From: CAYNQN01 sp964530525
Lineage (GTDB): Bacteria > Actinomycetota > Acidimicrobiia > Acidimicrobiales > Acidimicrobilacustridaceae
Length of the DNA: 61,591 nucleotides
Assembly: GCA_964530525.1 (NCBI GenBank)
Contig: CAZHBH010000004.1
Location: 1-61,591, forward strand
Direction: 5' to 3'
The notes under the pieces are model-generated. The model ran no database searches, was not told the origin of the DNA, and saw only the letters and a list, made by a program, of their open reading frames with translations. Positions 52,747 to 61,226 of this stretch are shown here, one piece after another. Each line of letters starts with the position of its first letter. Position 1 is the stretch's first letter. Position numbers and translations under genes: made by a program.

Positions 52747-53129
52747 TGGAGCTGGGGGGAATTGAACCCCCGTCCGCTGAGCGGTTGCTACCCGCGCTAC
52801 GACCATTCCCGAGCTCTCGGCTTGCGGTAGCCGACCTGCCGGGTCAGGCGAGCCTTGCGGCTCCACCGCCGGGTCTTTCCCCGGAGCCATCGGTCTTTCC
52901 CGACGTCAGCGGTCTGTCCCTGCGGTCACCAACGCTTCTGTTGCCGGGCTGCGCTGGTCAGGCCCCGCGTGCCATTGCTGGTCGCTGTGTCTCTCATCTA
53001 CCTGATGGATCAGGCAGCGAGAGCGAACTCGCCATCGGCGGTTCTGTTGTTGCCCCCGTTTAAGGAGTCTGAGGCAACTCCGGTCGCACGATGCAGCTTC
53101 CGGTCCCAACGTCGAAACCGATCAGCCCC
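52747..53129 (-). ncRNA. ssrA: Transfer-messenger RNA
   Basis: The 5' end, GGGGCTGATCGGTTTCGACG, is the conserved tmRNA start. The 3' end GGTTCAATTCCCCCCAGCTC plus CA gives the T-arm and an acceptor strand that pairs with GGGGCTG in seven pairs (one G-U). The tag reading frame on the minus strand ends N-N-R-T-A-D-G-E-F-A-L-A-A-stop (53051 down to 53010), with the universal ALAA tail. CCA is not encoded (the sequence continues CGA). Length about 383 nt. It rescues stalled ribosomes with SmpB, whose gene is just upstream on the same strand. Confidence 0.95.
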
Positions 53130-53163
53130 GTGTGTCGGGCCCCATCCTACCCACCCGGGAGCG

Positions 53164-53640
53164 CTAGCGGCCCTGGCCCCTGGCCCGGGACATGGCTCTA
53201 TCCGCCTCGCGCCGGGCATCGCGCTCGGCCAGCAGCTGCCGCTTGTCGCCCTTGCGACGGGCGCGGCCGAGGGCGATCTCCAGCTTGGCGCGCCCGTCGC
53301 GGAAGTAGAGGGCAAGGGGCACCAGGGTGAGCCGCTCCTGATCGATCCGGGCCTTCAGGTGGACGATCTCCGCCTGGTGCAAGAGCAGCTTGCGGCGCCG
53401 GTCCGGCTCGTGCCCTGCATGGGCCCCAGAGGTTCGCCAAGGGGCGATGTGGAGGCCGACGAGCCAAGCCTCTCCGCCGTCTATCCGAGCGTACGACTCG
53501 GCCAGCTGCACCTTGGACTCGCGCAGCGACTTGACCTCGCTTCCGAGGAGGACGATCCCGGCCTCGAGCTCCTCCAGCAGGTCGTAGTCGCGCCGGGCCT
53601 GGCGGTTGGTGGCCACGATCTTCACGCCGGAGGGTGGCAT
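53164..53640 (-). CDS. smpB: SsrA-binding protein
   Basis: 158 aa. VKIVATNRQARRDYDLLEELEAGIVLLGSEVKSLRESKVQL, ESYARIDGGEAWLVGLHIAPW, and RKLLLHQAEIVHLKARIDQERLTLVPLALYFRDGRAKLEIALGRARRKGDKR match SmpB throughout. The ATG at 53640 gives the usual start before VKIVA. It lies 34 bp upstream of ssrA in the same direction. Binds tmRNA for trans-translation. Confidence 0.96.
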   Translation of the reverse strand: MPPSGVKIVATNRQARRDYDLLEELEAGIVLLGSEVKSLRESKVQLAESYARIDGGEAWLVGLHIAPWRTSGAHAGHEPDRRRKLLLHQAEIVHLKARIDQERLTLVPLALYFRDGRAKLEIALGRARRKGDKRQLLAERDARREADRAMSRARGQGR

Positions 53641-53766
53641 AGGGGCACCGAGGCTACCCCTGCACGGTCGCCCCGGGACGCCCACGCCTGCCAACGTGGC
53701 TGTGCGACGGCCCGGGCTGCGATCCGACGTCCGGGGGGCTCCGGCCGCCGCCGCTAGCCTCGGCTC

Positions 53767-54171
53767 GTGCAGCTCCCTCGCTCCATCTACCTGCAGATGA
53801 TCGCCCAGGCGCTCGACGAGCTACCGAACGAGGCGTGCGGACTCCTGGCCGGCCCGCTGGGGTCCGACCTCATCACGCGCTACTACCCGTGCCGGAACGC
53901 AGCGGAGTCTGCCCGGCTCTACACCGTGGACACCTCTGACCACCTGAGGGCAAGCCGTGACGCGCAGGACCAGGACTGGGAGATCGTGGGGGTCTTCCAC
54001 TCCCACACCCACACCGATCCCTATCCGTCACCCACCGACGTAGGAGCGGCGATCGATCCCGATTGGCACTACGTCATCGTGTCGCTGCGCTTCGACGAGC
54101 CGTCGCTTCGCTCGTTCCGCATAGTCGACCGAGTGATCACCGAAGAGTCCATCGACCTGGTCGGGGGGTAG
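53767..54171 (+). CDS. mec: JAMM-type CysO-cysteine peptidase (Mec)
   Basis: 134 aa. The JAMM zinc motif is HSHTHTDPYPSPTD (H-x-H-x7-S-x2-D), with the catalytic Glu in LPNEACGLLAG. In M. tuberculosis Mec releases cysteine from the sulfur carrier CysO after CysM loads it. GTG start with TAGCCT 6 nt upstream. cysM follows directly, but cysO, normally between them, is absent. Confidence 0.92.
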   Translation: MQLPRSIYLQMIAQALDELPNEACGLLAGPLGSDLITRYYPCRNAAESARLYTVDTSDHLRASRDAQDQDWEIVGVFHSHTHTDPYPSPTDVGAAIDPDWHYVIVSLRFDEPSLRSFRIVDRVITEESIDLVGG

Positions 54172-54206
54172 AATCCCGAGTGAACGGGTCGTCAATGGGA
54201 GCGAAG

Positions 54207-55157
54207 ATGGCCGTCCACAACTCGGTGCTCGACATGATCGGGGGCACGCCGCTGGTCGACGTCTCGCGCCTGAGCCCCAACCCCCAGGTGCAGATCCTGG
54301 CCAAGATGGAGAGCCAGAACCCGGCGGGGTCGGTGAAGGACCGCATCGCCCTCAAGATGATCACCGAGGCCGAAGCCGACGGCACGCTCCAACCCGGCCG
54401 CACCATCATCGAGCCCTCTTCGGGCAACACCGGCATAGCCATGGCGATGATCGCTCGCATCAAGGGCTACCCGATAAAGATCGTCCTGCCGGAGAACGTC
54501 TCCATCGAGCGTCGCAAGATGCTGGAGGTGTTCGGGGCGGAGATCATCTCCAGCCCGGGTGCCGAGGGATCGAACGGTGCCGTCCAGAGGGCGATCGCCC
54601 TTGCCGACGAGCACCCGGACTGGGTCTTCCTCTACCAGTACGCGAACGAGGCCAACCCGAGGGCCCACTACGAGGGCACCGGGCCCGAGATCCTCGCGGA
54701 CTGCCCGGAGATCACCCACTTCGTCGCGGGCCTGGGAACCAGCGGGACCCTCATGGGTGTGGGTCGCTACTTGAAGGACGCCAAGCCGGACGTGAAGGTG
54801 CTCGCCGTGGAGCCTCCGCTGGGCGAGCTGGTCGAGGGTCTGCGGAACCTGGACGAGGGATACATCCCGCCGGTCTACGAGAAGTGGGGCGGCGCAGAGC
54901 TGCTCGACGGGAAGCGGATAGTTCGGCCCTACGAATCGATCGTGTGGACCAGGCGCCTGGTGGACGAGTGCGGACTCTTCGCGGGTCTGTCGTCGGGGGC
55001 GGCGCTGGCCGGGGCGGCGCGCGTGGCCGAGCAGGTCGAGCAGGGCGTCATCGTCTTCGTCGTCGCAGACGGGGGATGGAAGTACCTGTCGACGGGCGCC
55101 TACACGGACGACATCGACGAGGTCGCGGAGAAGGCCTCGAAGTTGATCTACTTCTGA
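54207..55157 (+). CDS. cysM: Cysteine synthase CysM
   Basis: 316 aa PLP enzyme. The PLP-lysine is in NPAGSVKDRIALKMI; PSSGNTGIAMAMIARIKGY, the phosphate loop GLGTSGTLMGVGRYL and SSGAALAGAARVAE fit. Neighbourhood with mec points to the actinobacterial CysM that uses O-phosphoserine and a thiocarboxylated CysO. The ATG at 54207 follows GGGAG by 5-6 nt; earlier in-frame starts exist. Stop overlaps the next start by one base. Confidence 0.92.
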   Translation: MAVHNSVLDMIGGTPLVDVSRLSPNPQVQILAKMESQNPAGSVKDRIALKMITEAEADGTLQPGRTIIEPSSGNTGIAMAMIARIKGYPIKIVLPENVSIERRKMLEVFGAEIISSPGAEGSNGAVQRAIALADEHPDWVFLYQYANEANPRAHYEGTGPEILADCPEITHFVAGLGTSGTLMGVGRYLKDAKPDVKVLAVEPPLGELVEGLRNLDEGYIPPVYEKWGGAELLDGKRIVRPYESIVWTRRLVDECGLFAGLSSGAALAGAARVAEQVEQGVIVFVVADGGWKYLSTGAYTDDIDEVAEKASKLIYF

Positions 55158-56611
55158 TGCCCGGACCTCCGGGATCCCCAGAGGGGCGCAACGACCCGGA
55201 GCAAGCCGGGGGCGGCGCCCTCGCCTCCCCCTCGCCGTCTTCTTTGATGCGGGCCCTCCACGATGCGAAGTCGTTCACCTTCCTGGGCTGGGAGACCGAC
55301 GATCGGACCATCCGACTGCACTACAGGATCGGTGCCCAGCTCCAGCTCACCGAGGAGGTCGAGCTGCCCTGCGCGATCCCGACCGGCGACGAGGCGACCG
55401 CAGCCATCGACATCCTCCACCTGTGCGCGGGGGTGAGCTACTACAAGTGCGTAGCCCCGCGGGAGCTGGTCTTCCCGCAACCCCTACTTCCGGCGCAGGA
55501 GGCGCTGGTGCGAGCCCTCTACGACGACGGCCTCCGCGAGCACGCGCACCAGAACGACCTGGAGATCCCGTTGCGGGTCGCCATCAGCACAGAAGGATCC
55601 GCAGCGCCCGAGGTCGGTGGTCGACCCAGTGAACCCCGGATCTCGCCGGGGGGAGCCCTGATCCCCATCGGAGGCGGGAAGGACTCGGCTCTGGTGGCAG
55701 ACGTCGTGCCCGACGGTGAGCTCATGGCCGTGAACCCGGTGGGCGCCCACGAGCACCTGGCCAACCACCTGGGTCGGCCCCTGCTGCGGGTGGGCCGCCG
55801 ACTCGACCCGTTGCTGCGCGAGCTCGTCGAGGCGGGCGCCCCGAACGGGCACGTGCCGGTCACTGCCATCAACTCCGCCATCGCCGTCGTGGTGGCCCTC
55901 GGAGTGGGACTGGGCGACGTGCTGATGGGCCTCGAGTGGTCGGCGTCGGAGCCGACGACGACAGTTGGGGGTCACGACGTGAACCACCAGTTCTCCAAGT
56001 CGCTCGAAGCCGAGGTCCTTCTCGCCGAGGCGTTCGCTCCCACCGGTGTGGCCTACCTGTCGCTCCTGAGACCCTTCGGGGAGCTGGCCATAGGCTCGCT
56101 CGTGGGGCGTCGCGGCCTCGCGCCGGAGGTCATGTCGTGCAACCGCGCCTTCGCCATCTGGCGCGACAACCCACAGGTGCGCCTGCAGCGTCCCTGCGGA
56201 CGCTGCCCCAAGTGCCTCTTCTCCGCGCTCATGATCGCCCCGACGGTGGGGCCCACGCAGATCGCTGCCATGTACGAGACGTCGCCCTTCGACGACATCG
56301 ATCTCGTGGATGGATTTCGGCAGCTCTGGGCGGATGAGGGGAAGCCCTTCGAGTGCGTAGGCGAGCGCCTGGAGTCGGTGGGGGCCATGGCGTGGTTGGC
56401 CCAGTTGCCCGAGTGGACCGATGTGGTGGTGGTCGAGGCGCTGGCGCCTGAGGTCGCCGAGCGCATGGAGCGAGCGGCCTTGGAGGTGGGTGACCTGCTG
56501 ATCGCCCACCCAGTGCAAGTTCCCGACAGGTACCGCGCCATCGTCGACGAGCTCGCGCGCCAGCTTGCCGAGGTGAGGTCGAGGGCGGGTGCCGGGCGTG
56601 CGGCTGGCTGA
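55157..56611 (+). CDS. murL: MurL-like UDP-MurNAc-L-Ala-L-Glu epimerase
   Basis: 484 aa. It has a PP-loop-like motif GGGKDS at residues 172-177 and a Cys cluster CGRCPKC at 347-353. Family features include FLGWETD near the start, GLEWSASEPT, NHQFSKSLEAE, and NRAFAIW before the Cys cluster. MurL, described in Xanthomonas, epimerises the L-Glu of UDP-MurNAc-L-Ala-L-Glu to D-Glu, in concert with MurD2, bypassing glutamate racemase. Here murD2 follows, overlapping by 23 bases, which strongly supports the call. In mycobacteria murI sits in this position between cysM and rph. Confidence 0.85.
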   Translation: MPGPPGSPEGRNDPEQAGGGALASPSPSSLMRALHDAKSFTFLGWETDDRTIRLHYRIGAQLQLTEEVELPCAIPTGDEATAAIDILHLCAGVSYYKCVAPRELVFPQPLLPAQEALVRALYDDGLREHAHQNDLEIPLRVAISTEGSAAPEVGGRPSEPRISPGGALIPIGGGKDSALVADVVPDGELMAVNPVGAHEHLANHLGRPLLRVGRRLDPLLRELVEAGAPNGHVPVTAINSAIAVVVALGVGLGDVLMGLEWSASEPTTTVGGHDVNHQFSKSLEAEVLLAEAFAPTGVAYLSLLRPFGELAIGSLVGRRGLAPEVMSCNRAFAIWRDNPQVRLQRPCGRCPKCLFSALMIAPTVGPTQIAAMYETSPFDDIDLVDGFRQLWADEGKPFECVGERLESVGAMAWLAQLPEWTDVVVVEALAPEVAERMERAALEVGDLLIAHPVQVPDRYRAIVDELARQLAEVRSRAGAGRAAG

Positions 56612-57914
56612 CCTGGCGGGTGCCAGGGTCGTGCTCCTGGGAGTGGGCCGAGATGTCGTCGCTGCACTTCCCGCCGTGCTCGACAGCGGGCCGGCGAGCC
56701 TGGCGGTGGTCGACGATCGCCACCCGCCCGGCTCGGAGCTGGCCTTGGAGGGGCGAACGGTAGAAGCGCTGAGCTTGGCCGAGGCGCTCGCCGAAGCGGA
56801 CGTGCTGGTTCGCTCGCCCGGCTTCCCGCGCTACTCGCCCGAGGTGGAGGCCGCGCTGCAGCGCGGGGCGCGCTGCACGACCCCACTCGACCTGTGGCTC
56901 GGGAGCCTGGCACCCGAACGAACGGTGGTGGCAGTCACGGGAACCAAGGGAAAGTCGACGACGGCTTCGATGATCGCGGCGCTCGCAGCGCGCAACGGCG
57001 TTCAGGTGGTGGTCGCCGGGAACATCGGCACCCCGGTGTTCGAACCTGGCTGGGACACCGGTTCGGAGGTGGTTGTGCTGGAGGTGTCGAGCTACCAGGC
57101 GGCCGACCTGCACCACGCGCCCGACGTGGCAGTGATCACGTCGCTCGCAGAGGATCACGTCGACTGGCACGGCAGCCCGGAGCGCTACCGGGCCGACAAG
57201 CTGCGCGTGCTCGTGAACGAAGGTGGATCGGCGGAGACCGTCTTCGTGGCCTCCGAAGATGTCGGCCGGGCCGCGGGGCGAGCTCTGGGTGGCCTGCAGG
57301 GTGAAGTTCGCCTGGTCGGCGTGCCGCGCGACGAAGACCCTGCGGTACCAGGTCACGTCGTGGGCAACGCGGCCCTGGCCGCGGCGGTGGCCAACCACCT
57401 CATGGGGAGCGATCTGTCGGTCGCCGACGCTCTTGCAGTCGCCCCCCGCCTCCAGAGCCGCCTGGAGGTGATCGGTCGCGACGCAGGGATCACCTGGATC
57501 GATGATGCGCTCGGCTCCAACCCCTCCGCCACGGCGTCGGGCCTCAGGTGGTTGCGGCGCCAGGAGCGTGCTGTGGTCGTGCTGGTGGGGGGTGCGGAGC
57601 GCGGTGTCGATCTGGCGCCGCTGAGGGACGAGGTGGCGATGTGGCCACCCGGACGCTTGCTCGCGGTGACCCTTCCCGACAACGGCGGCGTCCTGGCGGA
57701 CGAGGTCGGGCTCGAGGTCGTCGGCAGCGGGAGTTCGGTCGCCGAGGCGGCGGCAGGTGCTGCTCGCGCCCTCGCCGGGCGGGGCGGGGTGGTCCTCTTC
57801 TCGCCCGCCGCGCCGACGCCCAAGGGCCACGGCACCTGGCGGGATCGGTCCGCGGAGCTTCGCCAGGCCGTCGGCGTTCCCGTGAGCACGAGCGAGGGGG
57901 AGGAGGGCCGGTGA
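56589..57914 (+). CDS. murD2: MurD2-like Mur ligase (L-Glu adding)
   Basis: 441 aa Mur ligase. The ATP loop is VTGTKGKSTTASMIAALA (P-loop Gly118-Ser123), the carbamylated-Lys region and metal sites follow in VVVLEVSSYQAADLHHAPDVAVITSLAEDHVDWHG, and IDDALGSNPSATASGLRWL is the C-terminal domain motif. By position next to MurL it should add L-Glu (not D-Glu) to UDP-MurNAc-L-Ala. GTG starts at 56589 or 56598. Stop overlaps the metallo-hydrolase start (GTGA). Confidence 0.85.
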   Translation: MPGVRLADLAGARVVLLGVGRDVVAALPAVLDSGPASLAVVDDRHPPGSELALEGRTVEALSLAEALAEADVLVRSPGFPRYSPEVEAALQRGARCTTPLDLWLGSLAPERTVVAVTGTKGKSTTASMIAALAARNGVQVVVAGNIGTPVFEPGWDTGSEVVVLEVSSYQAADLHHAPDVAVITSLAEDHVDWHGSPERYRADKLRVLVNEGGSAETVFVASEDVGRAAGRALGGLQGEVRLVGVPRDEDPAVPGHVVGNAALAAAVANHLMGSDLSVADALAVAPRLQSRLEVIGRDAGITWIDDALGSNPSATASGLRWLRRQERAVVVLVGGAERGVDLAPLRDEVAMWPPGRLLAVTLPDNGGVLADEVGLEVVGSGSSVAEAAAGAARALAGRGGVVLFSPAAPTPKGHGTWRDRSAELRQAVGVPVSTSEGEEGR

Positions 57915-58645
57915 AGCTCACGATCCTCGGCTGCTCCGGGAGCTATCCGGGGCCGGGGTCGGCGTGCAGCAGCTACCTGGTTCGAGGCGGCGGACGCAAC
58001 GTCGTGCTCGACATGGGCTCGGGGTCGCTCTCCAACCTCCAGCTCCACATCGACATCGGCGACGTCGACGCCGTCGTGCTGACGCACCGGCACCCGGATC
58101 ACTGGGCCGATCTGACGGGGTTGCGGGTGGCGTGGAAGTACGCGCTGGGTCGGGAGGGTCTGCCCGTCTACGGGACGGGGGAGACCTTGGCGCTGGCCGA
58201 TGCCGTGTGCGACGGGGTGGAGCCGACGTTCGACTGGCACCTCCTGGAGGAAGGAGCCGCGTTCGCCATCGGCGAGCTGGCGGTGACCTTCGCCATGACC
58301 GAGCACTACGTGGAGACCTACGCCGTGCGCGTCGACGATCGGGGTTCCGGGAGGTCGTTCGCTTACTCGGCCGACACCGGGCCCGGGTGGTCCTTCTCCT
58401 CTCTGGGGCCAGGGGTGCACACGGCTCTCTGCGAGGCCACGTACCCCACCGACGAGGAAGCCGAGGGGATCATGCACCTGAGCGCCGGAAGGGCAGGCGA
58501 GATGGCCCGCCTGGCGGGCGTGGAGCGCCTGATCTTGACGCACCTCCTCCCTGGGACCGACGCTGAGGCCCACCGCAGGGCCGCCGCGGCCGCCTTCGGC
58601 GCACCCGTGGAGGTCGCGGAGCTGAACGCAACCTTCGAGCTCTGA
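57911..58645 (+). CDS. Metallo-beta-lactamase-fold hydrolase (Rv1339-like)
   Basis: 244 aa. TILGCSGSYPGPGSACSSYLVRG begins the fold; the zinc motif is LTHRHPDHWADLTG; then ADTGPGWSFSSL and LILTHLLPGTDAEAH. M. tuberculosis Rv1339, which lies between murI and rph, has this architecture and has been reported as an atypical class II cyclic-nucleotide phosphodiesterase. The same position is kept here. GTG start coupled to murD2. Confidence 0.85.
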   Translation: MKLTILGCSGSYPGPGSACSSYLVRGGGRNVVLDMGSGSLSNLQLHIDIGDVDAVVLTHRHPDHWADLTGLRVAWKYALGREGLPVYGTGETLALADAVCDGVEPTFDWHLLEEGAAFAIGELAVTFAMTEHYVETYAVRVDDRGSGRSFAYSADTGPGWSFSSLGPGVHTALCEATYPTDEEAEGIMHLSAGRAGEMARLAGVERLILTHLLPGTDAEAHRRAAAAAFGAPVEVAELNATFEL

Positions 58646-58714
58646 GCAAGATGGCACCCGCCGCACGACGCGGCGAACCTGTCGTGACCGACCAGGACAG
58701 AGAGGAAGAGACCC

Positions 58715-59449
58715 TTGAGACCAGACGGCAGGGAGCCAGGAGAGCTGCGCCCCATCACGATCGAGCGCGACTTCACCGAGCAGGCTGCCGGCTCGGTGCT
58801 CATCTCGGCGGGACGCACGAAGGTGCTCTGCACGGCGCACGTGGAAGAGGACGTGCCCCGCTGGATGAGGGGCAGCGGCAAGGGATGGGTCACGGCCGAG
58901 TACTCAATGCTCCCCGGCTCGTCTGCCGAGCGGATCAGGCGCGAGGTCTCGTCGGGCAGGCCGTCGGGCCGCACCCAGGAGATCCAGCGCCTCATCGGCC
59001 GGTCCCTGCGGGCCGTCTGCGACATGACCGCTCTGGGGGAGCGACAGGTGGTGGTGGACTGCGACGTCTTGCAGGCCGACGGTGGGACCCGCATCTGCTC
59101 CATCAACGGCGGCTACCTGGCGCTGCACGACGCCCTCACCCGCCTCGTCATCGCCGGCCTCATCCCTGAGCACCCGCTGCGTGACGAGTGCGCGGCGGTG
59201 TCGGTGGGGATCGTGGGCGGAAACCAGGTGCTCGACCTCCCCTACGTCGAAGACGCGGGTGCGGAGGTGGACATGAACGTGGTGATGACCGGCTCTGGAC
59301 GGTTCGTGGAGGTGCAGGGGACGGCCGAGGCCGATCCGTTCAGCCGCGAGCAGCTCGATGGCCTGCTCGCCCTGGCTGATTCGGGGATACGACAGATCGT
59401 GGATCGCCAGAGGAAGTTCCTGGCAGAGCCCCCGGGCCCGAGAGGGTGA
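58715..59449 (+). CDS. rph: Ribonuclease PH
   Basis: 244 aa phosphorolytic 3'-5' exoribonuclease for tRNA trimming. RPDGREPGELRPITIERDFTEQAAGSVLISAGRTKVLC, RWMRGSGKGWVTAEYSMLPGS, GRTQEIQRLIGRSLRA, DCDVLQADGGTR and AEADPFSREQLD are typical. TTG start at 58715 after GAGAGGAAGAG. Precedes rdgB as in most actinobacteria. Confidence 0.95.
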   Translation: MRPDGREPGELRPITIERDFTEQAAGSVLISAGRTKVLCTAHVEEDVPRWMRGSGKGWVTAEYSMLPGSSAERIRREVSSGRPSGRTQEIQRLIGRSLRAVCDMTALGERQVVVDCDVLQADGGTRICSINGGYLALHDALTRLVIAGLIPEHPLRDECAAVSVGIVGGNQVLDLPYVEDAGAEVDMNVVMTGSGRFVEVQGTAEADPFSREQLDGLLALADSGIRQIVDRQRKFLAEPPGPRG

Positions 59450-59504
59450 GCGCCAGAAGCGCCAAGGGCGTCGGTGGCGAGGTGCGTGCAGAGGTGGATC
59501 CCCG

Positions 59505-60104
59505 ATGAGGCTGGTGGTGGCTTCGGCGAACGCCGACAAGGTGGCAGAGATGGCTGCCATCCTCGAACCAGCCGGGGTGGAGCTGGTGGCCCGACCAGAC
59601 GACCTCGGTGAGGTGGTCGAGGACGCGGAGACACTGGAGGGCAACGCCCGGCTGAAGGCTTCGGCCGTCTGCGAGGCCACGAGCTCGGCCGCGGTGGCCG
59701 ACGACACCGGCTTGGAGGTGGACGCGCTCGGAAGGGCTCCAGGCGTGCGCTCGGCGCGCTACGCCGGTGAGGACGCCACCTACGAGGAGAACGTGGAGCA
59801 CCTTCTCGACGAGCTCGCCAGGGTCGGCGCCTTCGACGCGAGCCAGCGAAGGGCCAGGTTCCGCACCCTGGTCCTGGTCCGCTTCCCCGACGGCTCCGAG
59901 CTGGTGGCCGAGGGGGCGGTGTCGGGCACCATCGCCGAGGAGGCGATCGGGGCCAACGGGTTCGGGTACGACTCGGTGTTCGTCCCCGACGGCGCCGATG
60001 GGAGGACGTTCGCCCAGATGACCGCTGCCGAGAAGCACTCCCTCAGCCATCGGGGGAAGGCCCTTCGAGCCCTTGCGGAAGAGCTCGAAGCCCTGGGGTC
60101 GTGA
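59505..60104 (+). CDS. rdgB: dITP/XTP pyrophosphatase (RdgB/HAM1)
   Basis: 199 aa house-cleaning NTPase. VVASANADKVAEMAAIL, LEGNARLKASAVCEAT, ADDTGLEVDALGRAPGVRSARYAG, GFGYDSVFVP and TAAEKHSLSHRGKALRAL are the HAM1 motifs. Hydrolyses dITP and XTP. The ATG at 59505 is chosen because upstream in-frame codons are antisense-like low complexity. Confidence 0.95.
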   Translation: MRLVVASANADKVAEMAAILEPAGVELVARPDDLGEVVEDAETLEGNARLKASAVCEATSSAAVADDTGLEVDALGRAPGVRSARYAGEDATYEENVEHLLDELARVGAFDASQRRARFRTLVLVRFPDGSELVAEGAVSGTIAEEAIGANGFGYDSVFVPDGADGRTFAQMTAAEKHSLSHRGKALRALAEELEALGS

Positions 60105-60177
60105 CCGCCGTTCCGCCGAGGCGCGAGCCCGCGTGGAACCGAGCCGCCACCCACCCCGGACCCTTGAAGGGCGCTCG

Positions 60178-60927
60178 GTGAACGACCACAAGGTTCTCTA
60201 CGAGCGCACGCTCACGGCCCGCTTCCTGTTCCGCGAGGCCGCCCGGACCTTCAGGGAGAGGTTCGGGCGGGTGGTGGCGGTCGGATTCGTCGTAGCGCTG
60301 GCGGCTTCCGTCCTCGACGGGTTGTTCGACGAGTACCTGGAGCACCTCGAGGACGAGGTGACGGGGGTGGTGGCCGCCGCGATCGTCTGCGTGGCAGTGG
60401 TGGTCACGGGTGTGAACAGCTTCGGCAGCACCTTCCTGGCCGGCGTGCTCGATCAGACGGTGGGCGAGCACCAGCACGGCCATCGGCCCGTCAGCCTCGG
60501 CCAGCTCTTCCTCGCCATCCCGTTCTTCACGCTGATCGGCGCCGATCTGCTCGTGTCTCTCATGAGGGCAGCAGGCTGGGTCCTGCTCTTGGTGCCGGGT
60601 GTCATCGCCATGACCATCACCGCCATCGTCGGACCGGTGATCATGGTCGAGGGACGCGGCGCGTTCGGAGCGATCCGTCGCAGCGCACAGCTGACCTGGC
60701 CGGTCTTCTGGCTCGTGTTCAGGGCGGTGACCATCCCGGTGTTGGCTGAGGGGGTGTTCGACGAGCTGATCACATCTCTCCCGTTCCTCCACGGCATGCT
60801 CGCCCACGTGCTCACCACCGTGCTCCTCGAGATGCCCGTGGCTGCCTTCCTCGCCCTGGTGGAGGTGACGCTCGCCTACCACCTGATCGAGCGCGACCGC
60901 CCTGGCATCATCTCGGCGCACTCCTGA
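60178..60927 (+). CDS. Integral membrane protein, glycerophosphoryl-diester-phosphodiesterase-like TM region
   Basis: 249 aa with about six hydrophobic stretches (VVAVGFVVALAASVLDGLF, VVAAAIVCVAVVVTGV, LFLAIPFFTLIGADLLVS, AAGWVLLLVPGVIAMTITAIVGPVIM, FWLVFRAVTIPVLAE). The pattern VPGVIAMTITAIVGPVIMVEG plus RRSAQLTWPVFWLVF resembles DUF975/GlpP-like multi-pass proteins. GTG at 60178 is used; the frame is open upstream. Function unknown. Confidence 0.6.
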   Translation: MNDHKVLYERTLTARFLFREAARTFRERFGRVVAVGFVVALAASVLDGLFDEYLEHLEDEVTGVVAAAIVCVAVVVTGVNSFGSTFLAGVLDQTVGEHQHGHRPVSLGQLFLAIPFFTLIGADLLVSLMRAAGWVLLLVPGVIAMTITAIVGPVIMVEGRGAFGAIRRSAQLTWPVFWLVFRAVTIPVLAEGVFDELITSLPFLHGMLAHVLTTVLLEMPVAAFLALVEVTLAYHLIERDRPGIISAHS

Positions 60928-60932
60928 CCGAG

Positions 60933-61080
60933 CCCCGAACGGGCTCAGCGCAGCGGGTCGCTGGCGGGTCCTGCCGGGCAGTAGGGAGTCGAATCGCTCG
61001 GCCTACGTGGCCCCGAACGGGCCCAGCGCAGCGGAGAGGTTGCGGCCCTCCCGGGCGAGCAGGCTTGCGAGCCCGCGCGG
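60933..61080. repeat. Two copies of the ssrA-adjacent repeat beside tRNA-Leu
   Basis: A first copy from 60933 has CCCCGAACGGGCTCAGCGCA and GGGTCCTGCCGGGCAGTAG, as in the 52.2-52.5 kb units. A second begins with GCCTACGTGG at 61001 and ends with GCGAGCAGGCTTGCGAG, as in the 52.57-52.73 kb units. It is directly downstream of tRNA-Leu on the minus strand, the same placement as at tmRNA. Confidence 0.85.
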
Positions 61081-61090
61081 AGCCAGCTCG

Positions 61091-61173
61091 TGCGGGCGGG
61101 GGGACTCGAACCCCCACGTCACTCGGACACTGGGACCTAAACCCAGCGCGTCTGCCAATTCCGCCACGCCCGC
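61091..61173 (-). tRNA. tRNA-Leu (anticodon UAG)
   Basis: 83 nt. Acceptor strands GCGGGCG and CGCCCGC pair perfectly; anticodon stem CTGGG/CCCAG encloses TTTAGGT (anticodon TAG); a long variable arm GTCCGAGTGAC marks a class II tRNA; T-arm GGGGG-TTCGAGT-CCCCC. Discriminator A, CCA not encoded. Reads CUA and related Leu codons. Confidence 0.96.
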
Positions 61174-61226
61174 GTGCGGCGGGGGTCACGGTACCCTTTC
61201 CCCACTGATCCGACAGAGGAGTTGCG

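Noticed and set aside
52223..53063. Several ORFs with repeated peptide segments
   Set aside because: They translate the tandem DNA repeats and tmRNA and have no independent support.
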